In this document: positions 35,066-43,926 of the stretch, piece after piece
Layout: the number at the start of each line of letters is the position of its first letter
Numbering within the stretch: the first letter of the stretch is position 1
From: FEN-1350 sp964386005
GTDB taxonomy: Bacteria > Planctomycetota > Phycisphaerae > Sedimentisphaerales > Anaerohalosphaeraceae
Direction: 5' to 3'
DNA length: 64,000 nucleotides
Assembly: GCA_964386005.1 (NCBI GenBank)
Contig: CAYLSB010000001.1
Span: forward strand, 84,374-148,373
The notes under the pieces: model-generated
Databases searched by the model: none
Seen by the model: the letters and a program-made list of their open reading frames with translations, nothing else
Told to the model about the DNA's origin: nothing
Translations under genes and position numbers: made by a program

Positions 35066-36643
35066 TCAATACGCCCTTCCGCGTGTGGGTTCGCCGCCGG
35101 ACTGGCCGACGAAGAAATAGCGCAGCGCGTCAATCGGGTGGTCGTAGACGCCGTCCTTGACCGGCAGTTCCGAACCCGGCTTGCCCGTTCCCGCCTCGGG
35201 ATAGTGATAACACTGCATCGCCTCGATCAGCCGCACGCATCGCGGATCGATCCGCAACCGGCTCCGCCCGTCGCCCGATCGCAAGTGCATCCGAATTCGC
35301 GCGATGCCATCCAGGATCTGGCTCGGCCGATGCCGCGTAATGATCCCCATCTCTGCCAGTTCGCGGACCGGGCTGGTCCCCGTCACGTCATTGCGCCCCG
35401 CCCCGGCCGGATCGCAATACGTCGCCGCCACGCGCTCCTCCGTGCACGGCGTGCGCTGCCGCATCTGCTCGGCATGTACCGCGATTGTCGCGCGCCTCCG
35501 TACGTATTCATCCAGCACCCGCACCGCGCCCTCGCGATCCACCTGAATCCACAAACACACAAACGGATTGACGAATCCGAAATCAATCGCCCGATACAGC
35601 GGCAGGTTCGGATCGTATGCCATCGCCGCGATGTGTTCGCCCGGTTCGAACTCCTCGAACACCACGTTCCTCCGCGACGGACGGATGCACAGCATCTCGC
35701 TCTCGAAATCCGCGCGGCTCGTCCGGTACATCTGACTAATGACATCGTCGATCCGGATATACCCGTTCGCCCGTTTGGCCTTGCCCTGGCAGTAACCATC
35801 CAGCGGACATCGCGAGCACTCGCGCCCTTCGCATCGCTCGATCGTCTCCCAGATGCACCATCGGAAGATCGGAGTGCCCGCGACCCGCGCCCGTTCGACC
35901 ACCGTCTGCATCAAGCCGAACGGTTCGTGCAGCGTGCTGGCCGCTTCCGTCGCCGCAAGCAAGCTCGCCGAACTCTTCGTGCTGAACTGCGCCGCCGACC
36001 AGACGCTCTCGCTGAAGAGCTCCACCTCGTCGCATCGCAGCTTGTGCACATGTAGCCCGCGCACGCCTCGGCTGGATTGCGCCAGGATCTTCACGCCGCT
36101 GCCGTTATCGAATCGAAAACCGCCGCGGCGAATCTCGCCGGCAACCTTCTGCAGAAACGGGCCCCGCACAAATTCCGTAAGGTACTCATACACCCGCGAC
36201 GATTGCTCCAGCGATCCGCCGAGAATCCTCACCTGGCAGCCCGGCTTGAACCAGCAGTCCAGCAGCGTCGCCGCCGCGGCCAGTTGGGTTTTGCCTCCGC
36301 CGCGATTGGCCCAGATGACGGCGTCGCCGTTGATCCGCCGCGCCTGCGCAAAATCGCCCGCGAAGGCGTGCCACAGATAATCCATCGGACTGCTGTGGCC
36401 GGGACACACCGCGCAATCGGGCACCGTGATCTTGAGATGTTTTTTGATCCACTCGCCCAGCTCCTGTCTCGTCTGCGGCCGATGCCGAATCCACAGCGCA
36501 TCCCTCGCCGGAGAAGTGACCGCTCTCGGTCTGATCCTCGGCTTCTTTTTTGGTGTTTGTACCCCCGCTTTTGCGCCTTTACGGCTCTTCGAAATAACCA
36601 CGCCGCCTCCGTTGTTTCTCCTCGCTCCCATACTCTCCTCCAT
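35066..36643 (-). CDS. Lone terminase large subunit-like ATPase/nuclease
   Basis: A 525-aa protein built like a phage terminase large subunit. Walker A is WANRGGGKTQLA (111-122), Walker B LRCDEVE (202-208), and a RuvC-like nuclease half carries the acids of AIDFGFVNPF, YCDPAG and DHPIDALRYFF. Two additions stand out: C77-xx-C80 before the ATPase and a cysteine quartet C271/C276/C279/C285 that could hold zinc or an Fe-S cluster. No portal, capsid or small terminase lies nearby. Start at 36643; an ATG at 36631, directly behind GGAGGAG, is an alternative. Confidence 0.8.
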   Translation of the reverse strand: MEESMGARRNNGGGVVISKSRKGAKAGVQTPKKKPRIRPRAVTSPARDALWIRHRPQTRQELGEWIKKHLKITVPDCAVCPGHSSPMDYLWHAFAGDFAQARRINGDAVIWANRGGGKTQLAAAATLLDCWFKPGCQVRILGGSLEQSSRVYEYLTEFVRGPFLQKVAGEIRRGGFRFDNGSGVKILAQSSRGVRGLHVHKLRCDEVELFSESVWSAAQFSTKSSASLLAATEAASTLHEPFGLMQTVVERARVAGTPIFRWCIWETIERCEGRECSRCPLDGYCQGKAKRANGYIRIDDVISQMYRTSRADFESEMLCIRPSRRNVVFEEFEPGEHIAAMAYDPNLPLYRAIDFGFVNPFVCLWIQVDREGAVRVLDEYVRRRATIAVHAEQMRQRTPCTEERVAATYCDPAGAGRNDVTGTSPVRELAEMGIITRHRPSQILDGIARIRMHLRSGDGRSRLRIDPRCVRLIEAMQCYHYPEAGTGKPGSELPVKDGVYDHPIDALRYFFVGQSGGEPTRGRAY

Positions 36644-36773
36644 TTCTCTTTGCTGGTTAAAAATCCCTCACGTCATTCCGGTACAGTCCGGAATCCAGAT
36701 GTAGCGCAACCGTCCTCGGTTGTGAATATTACCCATCCCGCGTACGCGGAATTCCATAATTTTGCTCTTTGGG

Positions 36774-36870
36774 AGAAAAAGGTGTCGAAGAAAATGGTGT
36801 CAGACACCCTCCACGAAAGCTATCAATTAGCGGATCGATTTACCTCCAAGGTGTCTGACACCTTTTTCTT
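36774..36870. repeat. GGTGTCAGACACC element, copy A
   Basis: Palindromes GGTGTCAGACACC (36796-36808) and GGTGTCTGACACC (36850-36862) bound a middle that reads CTCCACGAAAGC...TTTACCTCCAA. The copy at 37331-37412 is the same sequence in the opposite direction. An extra broken end (AAAAAGGTGTCGAAG) lies at 36775-36790. Confidence 0.9.
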
Positions 36871-36916
36871 CCGGGTTTCACCCGCGGCTATTCGGATTTG
36901 ACCCCTTCGGGGTCTA

Positions 36917-37210
36917 TTATTTTTTCTTTCTCGCTCCCGGCAAAATCCCCATCGCCCCCAGTACAGCTCCCACCAATCCACTTAACAATGAACCTCCTAT
37001 GAGTATCCCGAAAAAGACTCCCGTCATTTGATCCATGATTTGGTCGTCGTGGGTGATCTTCAATAATTCCGTCACAACCGCGACACTAAAACCTGCAGAA
37101 ACCAAGAATATTGCCGTAAGGACGAAGAATATCGTACCCCAAATAATTCCAAACACCAGTTGCCGGGCCGGCGAAATCGGCTCACGATCAAGACTGACCT
37201 TCCGCTCCAT
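36917..37210 (-). CDS. Small two-span membrane protein
   Basis: 97 aa with a short charged N-terminus (MERKVSLDREP), two hydrophobic spans (about residues 17-47 and 63-90, with GVFFGILIGGSLLSGLVGAV) and a C-terminal RKKK. Resembles small planctomycete membrane proteins of unknown role. It is bracketed by inverted copies of the GGTGTCAGACACC element (36774-36870 and 37331-37412). Confidence 0.7.
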   Translation of the reverse strand: MERKVSLDREPISPARQLVFGIIWGTIFFVLTAIFLVSAGFSVAVVTELLKITHDDQIMDQMTGVFFGILIGGSLLSGLVGAVLGAMGILPGARKKK

Positions 37211-37330
37211 GTCGCCTCTCGTCCTTTTTCATTTTTTCTCGGTACATTCCGGCAAGGGATTCGGTTCATTCCGAATCCGCACGGAAGATACGATATCCTT
37301 TTGTTCCTCCTGAATCAATAATGACTAGTA

Positions 37331-37412
37331 GAAAAAGGTGTCTGACACCTTGGAGGTAAATCGATCCGTCAATTGATAACTTTCGTGGAGGGTGTCTGAC
37401 ACCTTTTTCTTC
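37331..37412. repeat. GGTGTCAGACACC element, copy B (inverted relative to A)
   Basis: Palindromes at 37337-37349 and 37391-37403; the middle (TTGGAGGTAAATCGATCCG...GTGGAG) is the reverse complement of copy A with a few changes. Together the copies form an inverted pair about 560 bases apart around a small membrane gene. Confidence 0.9.
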
Positions 37413-37480
37413 TCCGTGGATACGATTTCCTCCGGGCGTCTCTGCGTGAGGAAGAAATGGAAAATCGGAAATGAAAAGAA

Positions 37481-37514
37481 GGTATCCGCCTTCGGTGACG
37501 CCAAGGCGGATACC
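37481..37514 (-). terminator. Terminator of the LamG protein gene
   Basis: GGTATCCGCCTT (37481-37492) and AAGGCGGATACC (37503-37514) form a perfect 12-bp stem; the minus-strand tail is T-rich (TTCTTTTC). It lies about 130 bases past the stop at 37641. The rest of 37211-37640 holds the repeat element and AT-rich sequence, with no gene seen. Confidence 0.7.
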
Positions 37515-37640
37515 CCGATCAACCCTCTACTCCTCCAGACGAAATTCTCGGTTCGAAAAATCCCGTAAGGGAGTAAGACCGGCTACACATGAATAGCCAT
37601 TATTTTAGATATTTTATATTTAATATTTTATTTTCGAAAC

Positions 37641-39875
37641 TTACCACTTGTACGGATTTTCGCATCCGGGCTGCTGCGGGTCGTAGCATCGCACCCAGTC
37701 GGCCGCGATCATCGCGAAATCTTCCAGATCGACGCGGCAATCCTGATTCAGGTCCGTCGCCAGCACCTTTCCCAGCGCGATCGTTTCGGCGCAGGTCGGG
37801 CTGGTCGCCGTGACGACCATCTCGTCAAAGATGCTGCCGTCCAGGCCGGCGATGCCGTCGTTGACCGTAACGTGGAACGTATAAACGCCCTGTCGGTTGA
37901 ACTTCACCGTCGGCTTTTCCACGTCGGCTCCGGAGATAAACTCCACGCCGCCTTCGGGACCGACCACCAACCACTCATAATTCAGCGCGTCGCCGTTGAT
38001 ATCCGTACCGACCGCATCGATCACGATCGAATCGGTATCGGTCAAAATCAACGAAACGTCCGGACCGGCGTTGATTCGCGGGATCACGTTCTGACCCAGC
38101 TTGGCCAGGTTCACCACGTCGTCGGCGGTGATCGCGTAACTATACAGCCGAACGTCGTCGATGATGCCGTTCCAGCCGCGACCCGTCTGGTTGTCGCCGC
38201 GGTTGCCGATCATCACGATATGCGTCGGATCCAGATCCTCGTTGATCGGCCCGGAAACATCCATGAAGCTGTTGACCTGACCATCGACATACACCGTCAC
38301 GCGATTGCCGTCGTAGGTCGCCGCCACATGATGCCAATACCCGTCGTTGACGTTAGCCGTGCCCGCCAGCGATTCCTGCACGCCGCTCAGATGCAGCGTC
38401 ACATCGTTGGTGTTCTGCCGCCGTGCGAACCGCCACGTCGTGTTCCATTTACCGATGATCGACTCCCAGTCGTTGACGAATGTGTTGACCTTGATCCACG
38501 CCGAGGTCGTGATTTCCCACCGCAGTCGTCCCACATTCGGATCCGGAATCTGGACGAAGGAACTGCCGTAGAATTCCAGCGCGTTGTTACCCACCCAGCC
38601 GGAAACCCAGTTGGGATCTTTGCCGCCGGATATCGCCCCCAGAAGTCCATCGCCGATGGGACCGGCGCTGTTGGCGGCCGTGGTCCCCGTGCCTTCCTCG
38701 AATGCCCAGTGACCGATCAACACATCGTCGATCGCCGGATCCTTCACGCGAACGCGAACAACATCGCTGGAGGTCTTGCCCTGTTGAGCGACATTGTTGG
38801 GATCGTAATCCCACACCTGGATCTGAAACTCATATACGCCCCGCTCGGTAAACTGCACGGTCGCATTGGCCGTCTCGTGGTCCGAAATCGTCACCGCCGC
38901 GGGACCGCTCACTTTGTCCCAGTGATAGACAATCATCCCGTAGGGATCGCCGTCATCGGCCGCCGTGGCGATTAATTGCGCCGTCGCTACTCCGCCTTCC
39001 AGCTTCACCGCCAGATCCTTGCCGGCGCTGACCTGCGGCATCGAATTGTAATTGATGGGTCCCAGATATCGCTCCAGGGCATTGACGAAAATCTGCTCGC
39101 CCGCCGCATTCAGATTGTATGCGCCCCACCGGCCTTGCGGGGTGTCCACTTCCTGCGTCCCCGCCTGGAAAAACATCCTCGGCCCGCCGACCATCACATT
39201 CGGCGTGGAAGAATAAAACGGTTTTCCGGCATCCCACTCGGCAATCATGATGTACCCATTATCCGGCCGAACCGCCAGAACCCGACCGTTGCCCGCATCG
39301 GTGGTTTGGATAAAACTGCAATGGGACGCCGGCTGAATATCCGAACGATACCAAACGACATCGTTGGTGGCATTCAGCAGGACATTGGCGAACAACGGAT
39401 CGCTCGGATCCGATGCTCGGATCTGATAGTACGACTGTCGTGCCGTAATCCCCGTCGTGTTGAACCACCGGGAGTTTCCGCTCCGGGCCCCGTAGGCGCT
39501 CATAATCATCAGCGGCTTGGTAATCCCGCCCCACTGTGCCCGCTCCGTGTCGTCCGTGGCATACCCGCCGCTGCTGCAATCGCGGCTCATAATAATCATA
39601 TCCGCCGCCTCCAGAGTCGCCAGTTTCGTCGCGTCCAGCGTCTGCCAATACCCCGTTCCCGCCGCGGTACCCTTGGTGTAATCCACCGTAAAACCCAGCG
39701 AGGTCAGAAAATCCGCCCATCCCTGATCGTCCGGTCTCCAGTCGGGCGCTGCAGGATCGTCCGTAAGATCAGTATTGTGGGCATCCGATACCCAGATGAT
39801 CTTTTTCTGGGCATTGGCCGTGCCCAGCCCGACAACACACAACAACATCATCACAAAAATCCTCTTCGTTTTCAT
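37641..39875 (-). CDS. Secreted LamG-domain protein with dockerin-like C-terminus
   Basis: 744 aa. Signal peptide (MKTKRIFVMMLL...ANA), then a ThuA/glutamine-amidotransferase-like domain (about residues 25-260, KKIIWVSDAHNTD), a PKD-like beta-sandwich (about 280-380), a LamG/concanavalin-like domain (about 385-580, GHWAFEEGTG and DDVRLYSYAI), a second PKD-like domain, and a C-terminal dockerin-like repeat (LNQDCRVDLEDFAMIAADW). Probably a surface glycan-binding or processing protein. The start at 39875 is chosen for the signal peptide; the frame opens four codons earlier, where GGAGAGG serves as ribosome binding site. Confidence 0.85.
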   Translation of the reverse strand: MKTKRIFVMMLLCVVGLGTANAQKKIIWVSDAHNTDLTDDPAAPDWRPDDQGWADFLTSLGFTVDYTKGTAAGTGYWQTLDATKLATLEAADMIIMSRDCSSGGYATDDTERAQWGGITKPLMIMSAYGARSGNSRWFNTTGITARQSYYQIRASDPSDPLFANVLLNATNDVVWYRSDIQPASHCSFIQTTDAGNGRVLAVRPDNGYIMIAEWDAGKPFYSSTPNVMVGGPRMFFQAGTQEVDTPQGRWGAYNLNAAGEQIFVNALERYLGPINYNSMPQVSAGKDLAVKLEGGVATAQLIATAADDGDPYGMIVYHWDKVSGPAAVTISDHETANATVQFTERGVYEFQIQVWDYDPNNVAQQGKTSSDVVRVRVKDPAIDDVLIGHWAFEEGTGTTAANSAGPIGDGLLGAISGGKDPNWVSGWVGNNALEFYGSSFVQIPDPNVGRLRWEITTSAWIKVNTFVNDWESIIGKWNTTWRFARRQNTNDVTLHLSGVQESLAGTANVNDGYWHHVAATYDGNRVTVYVDGQVNSFMDVSGPINEDLDPTHIVMIGNRGDNQTGRGWNGIIDDVRLYSYAITADDVVNLAKLGQNVIPRINAGPDVSLILTDTDSIVIDAVGTDINGDALNYEWLVVGPEGGVEFISGADVEKPTVKFNRQGVYTFHVTVNDGIAGLDGSIFDEMVVTATSPTCAETIALGKVLATDLNQDCRVDLEDFAMIAADWVRCYDPQQPGCENPYKW

Positions 39876-40066
39876 CGGCCTCTCCATTCAAAAAAATAAT
39901 TTGGTTGAATCGTTATCGCCCGCGAAAGCTGATTCTTCGGGGATTATCCACGGTATGTCATGAGCCCATGATCCGGTTTGCCTTCATGATTCGATCTACC
40001 CGCTCCGTTATTTTCCGTATGAAAATCGCTTTCTTAACAGCGCACAAACCCTCTCCACAGGCGCTT

Positions 40067-40095
40067 ATTATAGGATTTTCCCGCCGTCAAGTCAA
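40067..40095 (-). promoter_or_regulatory. Strong promoter upstream of the LamG gene
   Basis: On the minus strand TTGACT (40090-40095), 17-nt spacer, TATAAT (40067-40072). Start near 40060, which gives a leader of about 185 nt before the ATG at 39875. The leader folds and may hold a control element, but no known riboswitch was recognised. Confidence 0.7.
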
Positions 40096-40159
40096 GACCA
40101 ATTATCTGGTTCCGAGAAACGTCGATATCCGCTGAATTGTATCGGATTTTCCCTGTTCC

Positions 40160-40345
40160 GTCATGTCATTCCGGCGAAGGCCGGAATCCTTTGATCGAAC
40201 AACGATCCCGGGGGGGGTGGCAGCCACCGACCGAAGGGAGGTGGATGCCGGACAAAAACAGGGGTCGAACCCTTTAATGCGTCTGAGGGTTTGACCCCTT
40301 TTTTGATCCATGTCATGCCGGCGAAAGCCGGTATCCATTCCGTTT
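40160..40345. repeat. Palindromic repeat block (CCGGCGAAnGCCGG family)
   Basis: Contains GTCATTCCGGCGAAGGCCGGAATCC (about 40162-40190) and, at 40256-40345, a compound unit: an inverted pair around GTCGAACCC / GGGTTTGAC, followed by TTTTTTGATCCATGTCATGCC and GGCGAAAGCCGGTATCC. The same compound unit recurs at 56831-56912. No gene is seen in 39888-40407. Confidence 0.8.
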
Positions 40346-40407
40346 TTATATTTTAGTTTATCTTATTCCATATTATTTAGAATTTAGAATTTTGTGCCTG
40401 GAATTTT

Positions 40408-41964
40408 TTATCGCGTATCCACCAGCCAATCCTCCGCCAGGATCGCAAAATCCCGGAAGTTCACCACGCAGTCCCGGTTAATATCTCCCCGAACGCACGC
40501 CGGGCATCCCTTGAAACGGATATCCCAGCCGTACCCGGTATTTTCTCCCGTTCCAAACGTTCGCATGATATAGGCCAGTTCCGTGCCAATACCGTTATAT
40601 CCCCTCATATCCAACTCGAAATGCGTAAACTCCGGCAATTCCGGCAAAACCGGCTTATAGGATGTGTCGGAAAGGAGCATATTCATAACCGACGCTTCAA
40701 ATCCATATCCGCCCGGATGCTCCGAATCGCGGTAGATATCGAGCTTGAAACGATAATTCACCACATCCGGCGACGCGGCCCAGGAAAATCCCAATCCCGG
40801 ACAAATCCATGGGGTTCGATCCGCGAAGATCCAGCCATTATCCAGCGGCTCCAGCAGATGAATAATCTGTTCCACGGGAAGACCATAGTCCATGGTCTCT
40901 ACGTTCGACAGCAAACGCAGGTCCAGGTTATGACTGACGATATAATTCCCTCCAAGCCGATCCGTCTGTCCCGCTACCCGGAAAAGTACTTCCAGATACA
41001 GATTCGAATCCGGCAATCCGGAAAACAGATAATGTCCCGTCTGCGAATTGTACCAGAAAAAGATATCATCCCGATTCTCGCCGCTCACCCGATCTCGATA
41101 CCACGCCCTGAACAAAGGAACGCTTGTGTAGTTCGAAAGCGGATTGTCATTGTACAAAACCGTCCCCGCCAGATATCGTCCCTCGGCCACATCGAACGCC
41201 AGCGCCGCCGACAGGTTGTTCCTCTCACTGGCCTCGTCGATGAGATCATCCGGATCCACCTTCACGCGAAGCGAATACACCCCCACCGGCCAGCTTGACG
41301 AATGACCCACCGCAAAACTATGCGTCGCCGTCTGTCCCGGATACAGCGGCGCCGAATACGCAATAGTAAAATATCCGCCGGTGGTAAAGGTTTGACCGTT
41401 CCGCGTGCATCCCGACAACCCCGCCCGCAGCGTTCCCGATTGAAGAATCCCGGGTCCCACGTTCTTGACCGTAACCGTCACCCACGTCCACGGCGATTCC
41501 TGATACACCACCACCGACTTGGGAATCGTTATCGCGCTGACAATCAGATCCGGAAGGGGCGCGCCGCTGCCTTCGCGGCAATAATAATCGTCTGTTTCGA
41601 AATCCTGCCGTCCATCTTCGGGCGTAAAATCCACGAATTGATGCACATGCAGGGAGTTGGCGCTGATCAGCTTGATCGTCAGCGTATTCACCTTGAATCC
41701 AAAGTTATATACGGCCGTGAAGCTGTCGCCTAACAGCAAAGAAATTGGAACACTGACCGTCCCCCAGTCGCAATCCTCCGGAGTACATTTTCCCCAGGCG
41801 TGGACTGTGAAGAAGGCCTTGGAAGTCCCGATCTCGATCCGCGTGATGCCTCCCGTGTTGGAATCGATATTCACCCAGTTTCCCACAAACTCCGACGCCG
41901 AAGCCGCCTGCGCCATCCCCGCCGCAAGCGTCATGGCTGCCGCCACCCGTACGATCGTTTTCAT
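40408..41964 (-). CDS. Secreted CARDB protein with dockerin-like C-terminus (paralogue 1)
   Basis: 518 aa: signal peptide (to about residue 22), an N-terminal domain with the motif WGKCTPEDCDWGT, a CARDB-type adhesion domain (about 138-260, LPDLIVSAITIPKS to ERNNLSAALAF), an unassigned beta-rich region, and a terminal dockerin-like repeat (INRDCVVNFRDFAILAEDW) ending LVDTR. One of three tandem paralogues; GGAAAGGGAAAG precedes the ATG. Probably a cell-surface or extracellular binding protein. Confidence 0.82.
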   Translation of the reverse strand: MKTIVRVAAAMTLAAGMAQAASASEFVGNWVNIDSNTGGITRIEIGTSKAFFTVHAWGKCTPEDCDWGTVSVPISLLLGDSFTAVYNFGFKVNTLTIKLISANSLHVHQFVDFTPEDGRQDFETDDYYCREGSGAPLPDLIVSAITIPKSVVVYQESPWTWVTVTVKNVGPGILQSGTLRAGLSGCTRNGQTFTTGGYFTIAYSAPLYPGQTATHSFAVGHSSSWPVGVYSLRVKVDPDDLIDEASERNNLSAALAFDVAEGRYLAGTVLYNDNPLSNYTSVPLFRAWYRDRVSGENRDDIFFWYNSQTGHYLFSGLPDSNLYLEVLFRVAGQTDRLGGNYIVSHNLDLRLLSNVETMDYGLPVEQIIHLLEPLDNGWIFADRTPWICPGLGFSWAASPDVVNYRFKLDIYRDSEHPGGYGFEASVMNMLLSDTSYKPVLPELPEFTHFELDMRGYNGIGTELAYIMRTFGTGENTGYGWDIRFKGCPACVRGDINRDCVVNFRDFAILAEDWLVDTR

Positions 41965-42055
41965 AATCTTTCCCTTTCCTTTCGTGAATTGTCTTTCTCG
42001 ACCCGCCTCGTTTCAATCGTCGATATCTTTTGAATCCCAATATTTAATAGTCGAT

Positions 42056-43630
42056 TTATCGTGTATCCACCAGCCACTCTCCCGCCAGGATCATCAGGTC
42101 CGCCAAATCCACCCGGCAATCTTGGTTGACATCCCCCGGAACGCACGACGGACAGACCTTGAATTCATAACTGCCTCTTGATCCTCCATCCTGGTACATC
42201 TGTCTGTAGTAACTCAGGTTGGCCCCATCGGCGGCAAAGGCCCCGATCATGATGTCATAATACATCCACTCCCCCAACGCCGGCAGTTTCGGCAACACAT
42301 ACGAGGTCTCCGGAATACGGGTGAAGATCAATTGATCCACGATGCCCTCTCCATTCGGATGGTCTTTATCGCGCCGGGAGTGAATCTGCACAAGATACCC
42401 CGCCGCCCCGTCCACGGATTCCCAGGTAAACTCGGTCGTCGGGCAATGCGTATGGCGATCCGGCCCGTACAACTGGCGGTTGTCCCACGGAACCAACAGA
42501 TGGGTCACCGTAAAGGCATCGATATCCCATTCGGATGCCTGTTCAGCCGTCATCGCAGACAGGTCGATATTCGGAAAGCACCAATAATCGCCCGGCAATA
42601 AACCGGTGGGATGGCTGTCGCGGAAATATATGTAAACACGCAGCTTCGAATCCGGCAATCCCGAAAACAGATAATGCCCCGTCGTGGAATCGTAATGGAA
42701 TATATACTCCGTGAGAAGTTCAATAGTTGTCAAATCCGCCACAATTACCTCGCTGGGTTCCAGATCGGTATAGAACGTCAGGGGCTTGTCGTTACACCGG
42801 ATCGTCCCGGCCAGAAACCGCTGCTCGGCCACATCGAACGCCAGTGCCGCCGACAGGTTGTTCCTCTCATTGGCCTCGGCGATGAGGTTGTCCGGATCCA
42901 CCCTCACGCGAAGCGAATATACCCCCACCGGCCAGTTCATGTTATGACCCACCACAAACTCGTGGGTCGCCGTCTGTCCCGGATACAACGGCGCCGAATA
43001 GGAAAGAGTAAACGAAACGCCGTTCGAAAACGGTTCGCCGTTTCGCGTACTGCCCGATACCTCCGCACGCAAGGTTCCGGATTGAACGATACCCGGCCCG
43101 ATGTTCTTCACCGTCATCGTCACCCACGTCCACGGCGATTCCTGATACACCACCGGCGACTTGGGAATCGTCAGGTGGGTCACCACCAGATCCGGTTTGA
43201 TTTCGCCCTCCTGGTAAAAAAATTCGTCGATTTCGTAATCGGTCCCGCTATGTCCGGGCGTAAAATCGACGAACTCATGCACCTTCAGGGAGTTGGCGCT
43301 GATCCATGTCATCGTCAGCGTAACCGTCACGAAGTCGAATTCGTACACGGCCGTGAAGGTGTCGTCCAGCAACGACGAAATCGGAACGCTCTTCGTCCCC
43401 CAGTCGCATGGTTTCGGTACGCATGCTCCCCACGCACGCACGGTAAAGAAACTCTTCGAGACCCCGATCTCGATCTTCGGAATATCTTTGGTTTTCGAAT
43501 CGATATTCAACCAGGTCCCCGTAAACTCCGATGGGTCCGCCGCGTTCGCCGTCGGAACTCCAACGCTCAGGACGACCGAAAGACAAAAAAATCCTCGCAC
43601 CGCCAATCGAATCCGACTGAAGCTTCTCAT
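42056..43630 (-). CDS. Secreted CARDB protein with dockerin-like C-terminus (paralogue 2)
   Basis: 524 aa with the same plan as its neighbours: signal peptide (to about residue 31), WGACVPKPCDWGT domain, CARDB domain (PDLVVTHLTIPKS to ERNNLSAALAF), beta-rich middle, dockerin-like end (VNQDCRVDLADLMILAGEW). The CARDB block of this gene and paralogue 1 are close, including the shared run LYPGQTATH. Start ATG 43630 with GAGGAG six bases before it; a GTG lies directly upstream. Separated from paralogue 1 by 91 bases. Confidence 0.82.
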   Translation of the reverse strand: MRSFSRIRLAVRGFFCLSVVLSVGVPTANAADPSEFTGTWLNIDSKTKDIPKIEIGVSKSFFTVRAWGACVPKPCDWGTKSVPISSLLDDTFTAVYEFDFVTVTLTMTWISANSLKVHEFVDFTPGHSGTDYEIDEFFYQEGEIKPDLVVTHLTIPKSPVVYQESPWTWVTMTVKNIGPGIVQSGTLRAEVSGSTRNGEPFSNGVSFTLSYSAPLYPGQTATHEFVVGHNMNWPVGVYSLRVRVDPDNLIAEANERNNLSAALAFDVAEQRFLAGTIRCNDKPLTFYTDLEPSEVIVADLTTIELLTEYIFHYDSTTGHYLFSGLPDSKLRVYIYFRDSHPTGLLPGDYWCFPNIDLSAMTAEQASEWDIDAFTVTHLLVPWDNRQLYGPDRHTHCPTTEFTWESVDGAAGYLVQIHSRRDKDHPNGEGIVDQLIFTRIPETSYVLPKLPALGEWMYYDIMIGAFAADGANLSYYRQMYQDGGSRGSYEFKVCPSCVPGDVNQDCRVDLADLMILAGEWLVDTR

Positions 43631-43926
43631 CACAGACTCCTCTCAATGTTGTCTCTCGCGCGGACGCCGGAGTCTTCCGAAAGACTTCCTGTCCGATGTT
43701 CAGCGGATAATTATACCCGAATTCCAACAGAAAAATCCAGAAAACGGCCATTTCACGCCATTTTACGACAAGATTTTCTCTCATGAGCCGTTCACAGAAA
43801 CTGAATCGTCCGCCGGAAACCGAAATCCGGACAAAAGGACTCCGCCCTCATGATGAATCGCTGCCATCGACAACGATTCATCGCGATACAATTCACGTAC
43901 ACAAAGAACGTCGCGCCATGAACGTT
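43631..43926. other. Intergenic region between CARDB paralogues 2 and 3
   Basis: Holds a TATAAT on the minus strand (about 43710) without a convincing -35 and no open frame that looks like a gene. Probably the promoter region of paralogue 2. Confidence 0.4.

Noticed and set aside
35066..37210. A prophage or gene transfer agent cluster around the terminase
   Set aside because: No portal, capsid, head-tail joining or lysis gene is present on either side.
37325..37522. 65-codon frame containing KKVSDTLHESYQ as a small gene
   Set aside because: It is only the translation of the GGTGTCAGACACC element copy B.
39876..40060. c-di-GMP (GEMM) riboswitch in the LamG leader
   Set aside because: A GGCAAACC-like run is present, but the other conserved segment (GACGCAAAG) is missing.
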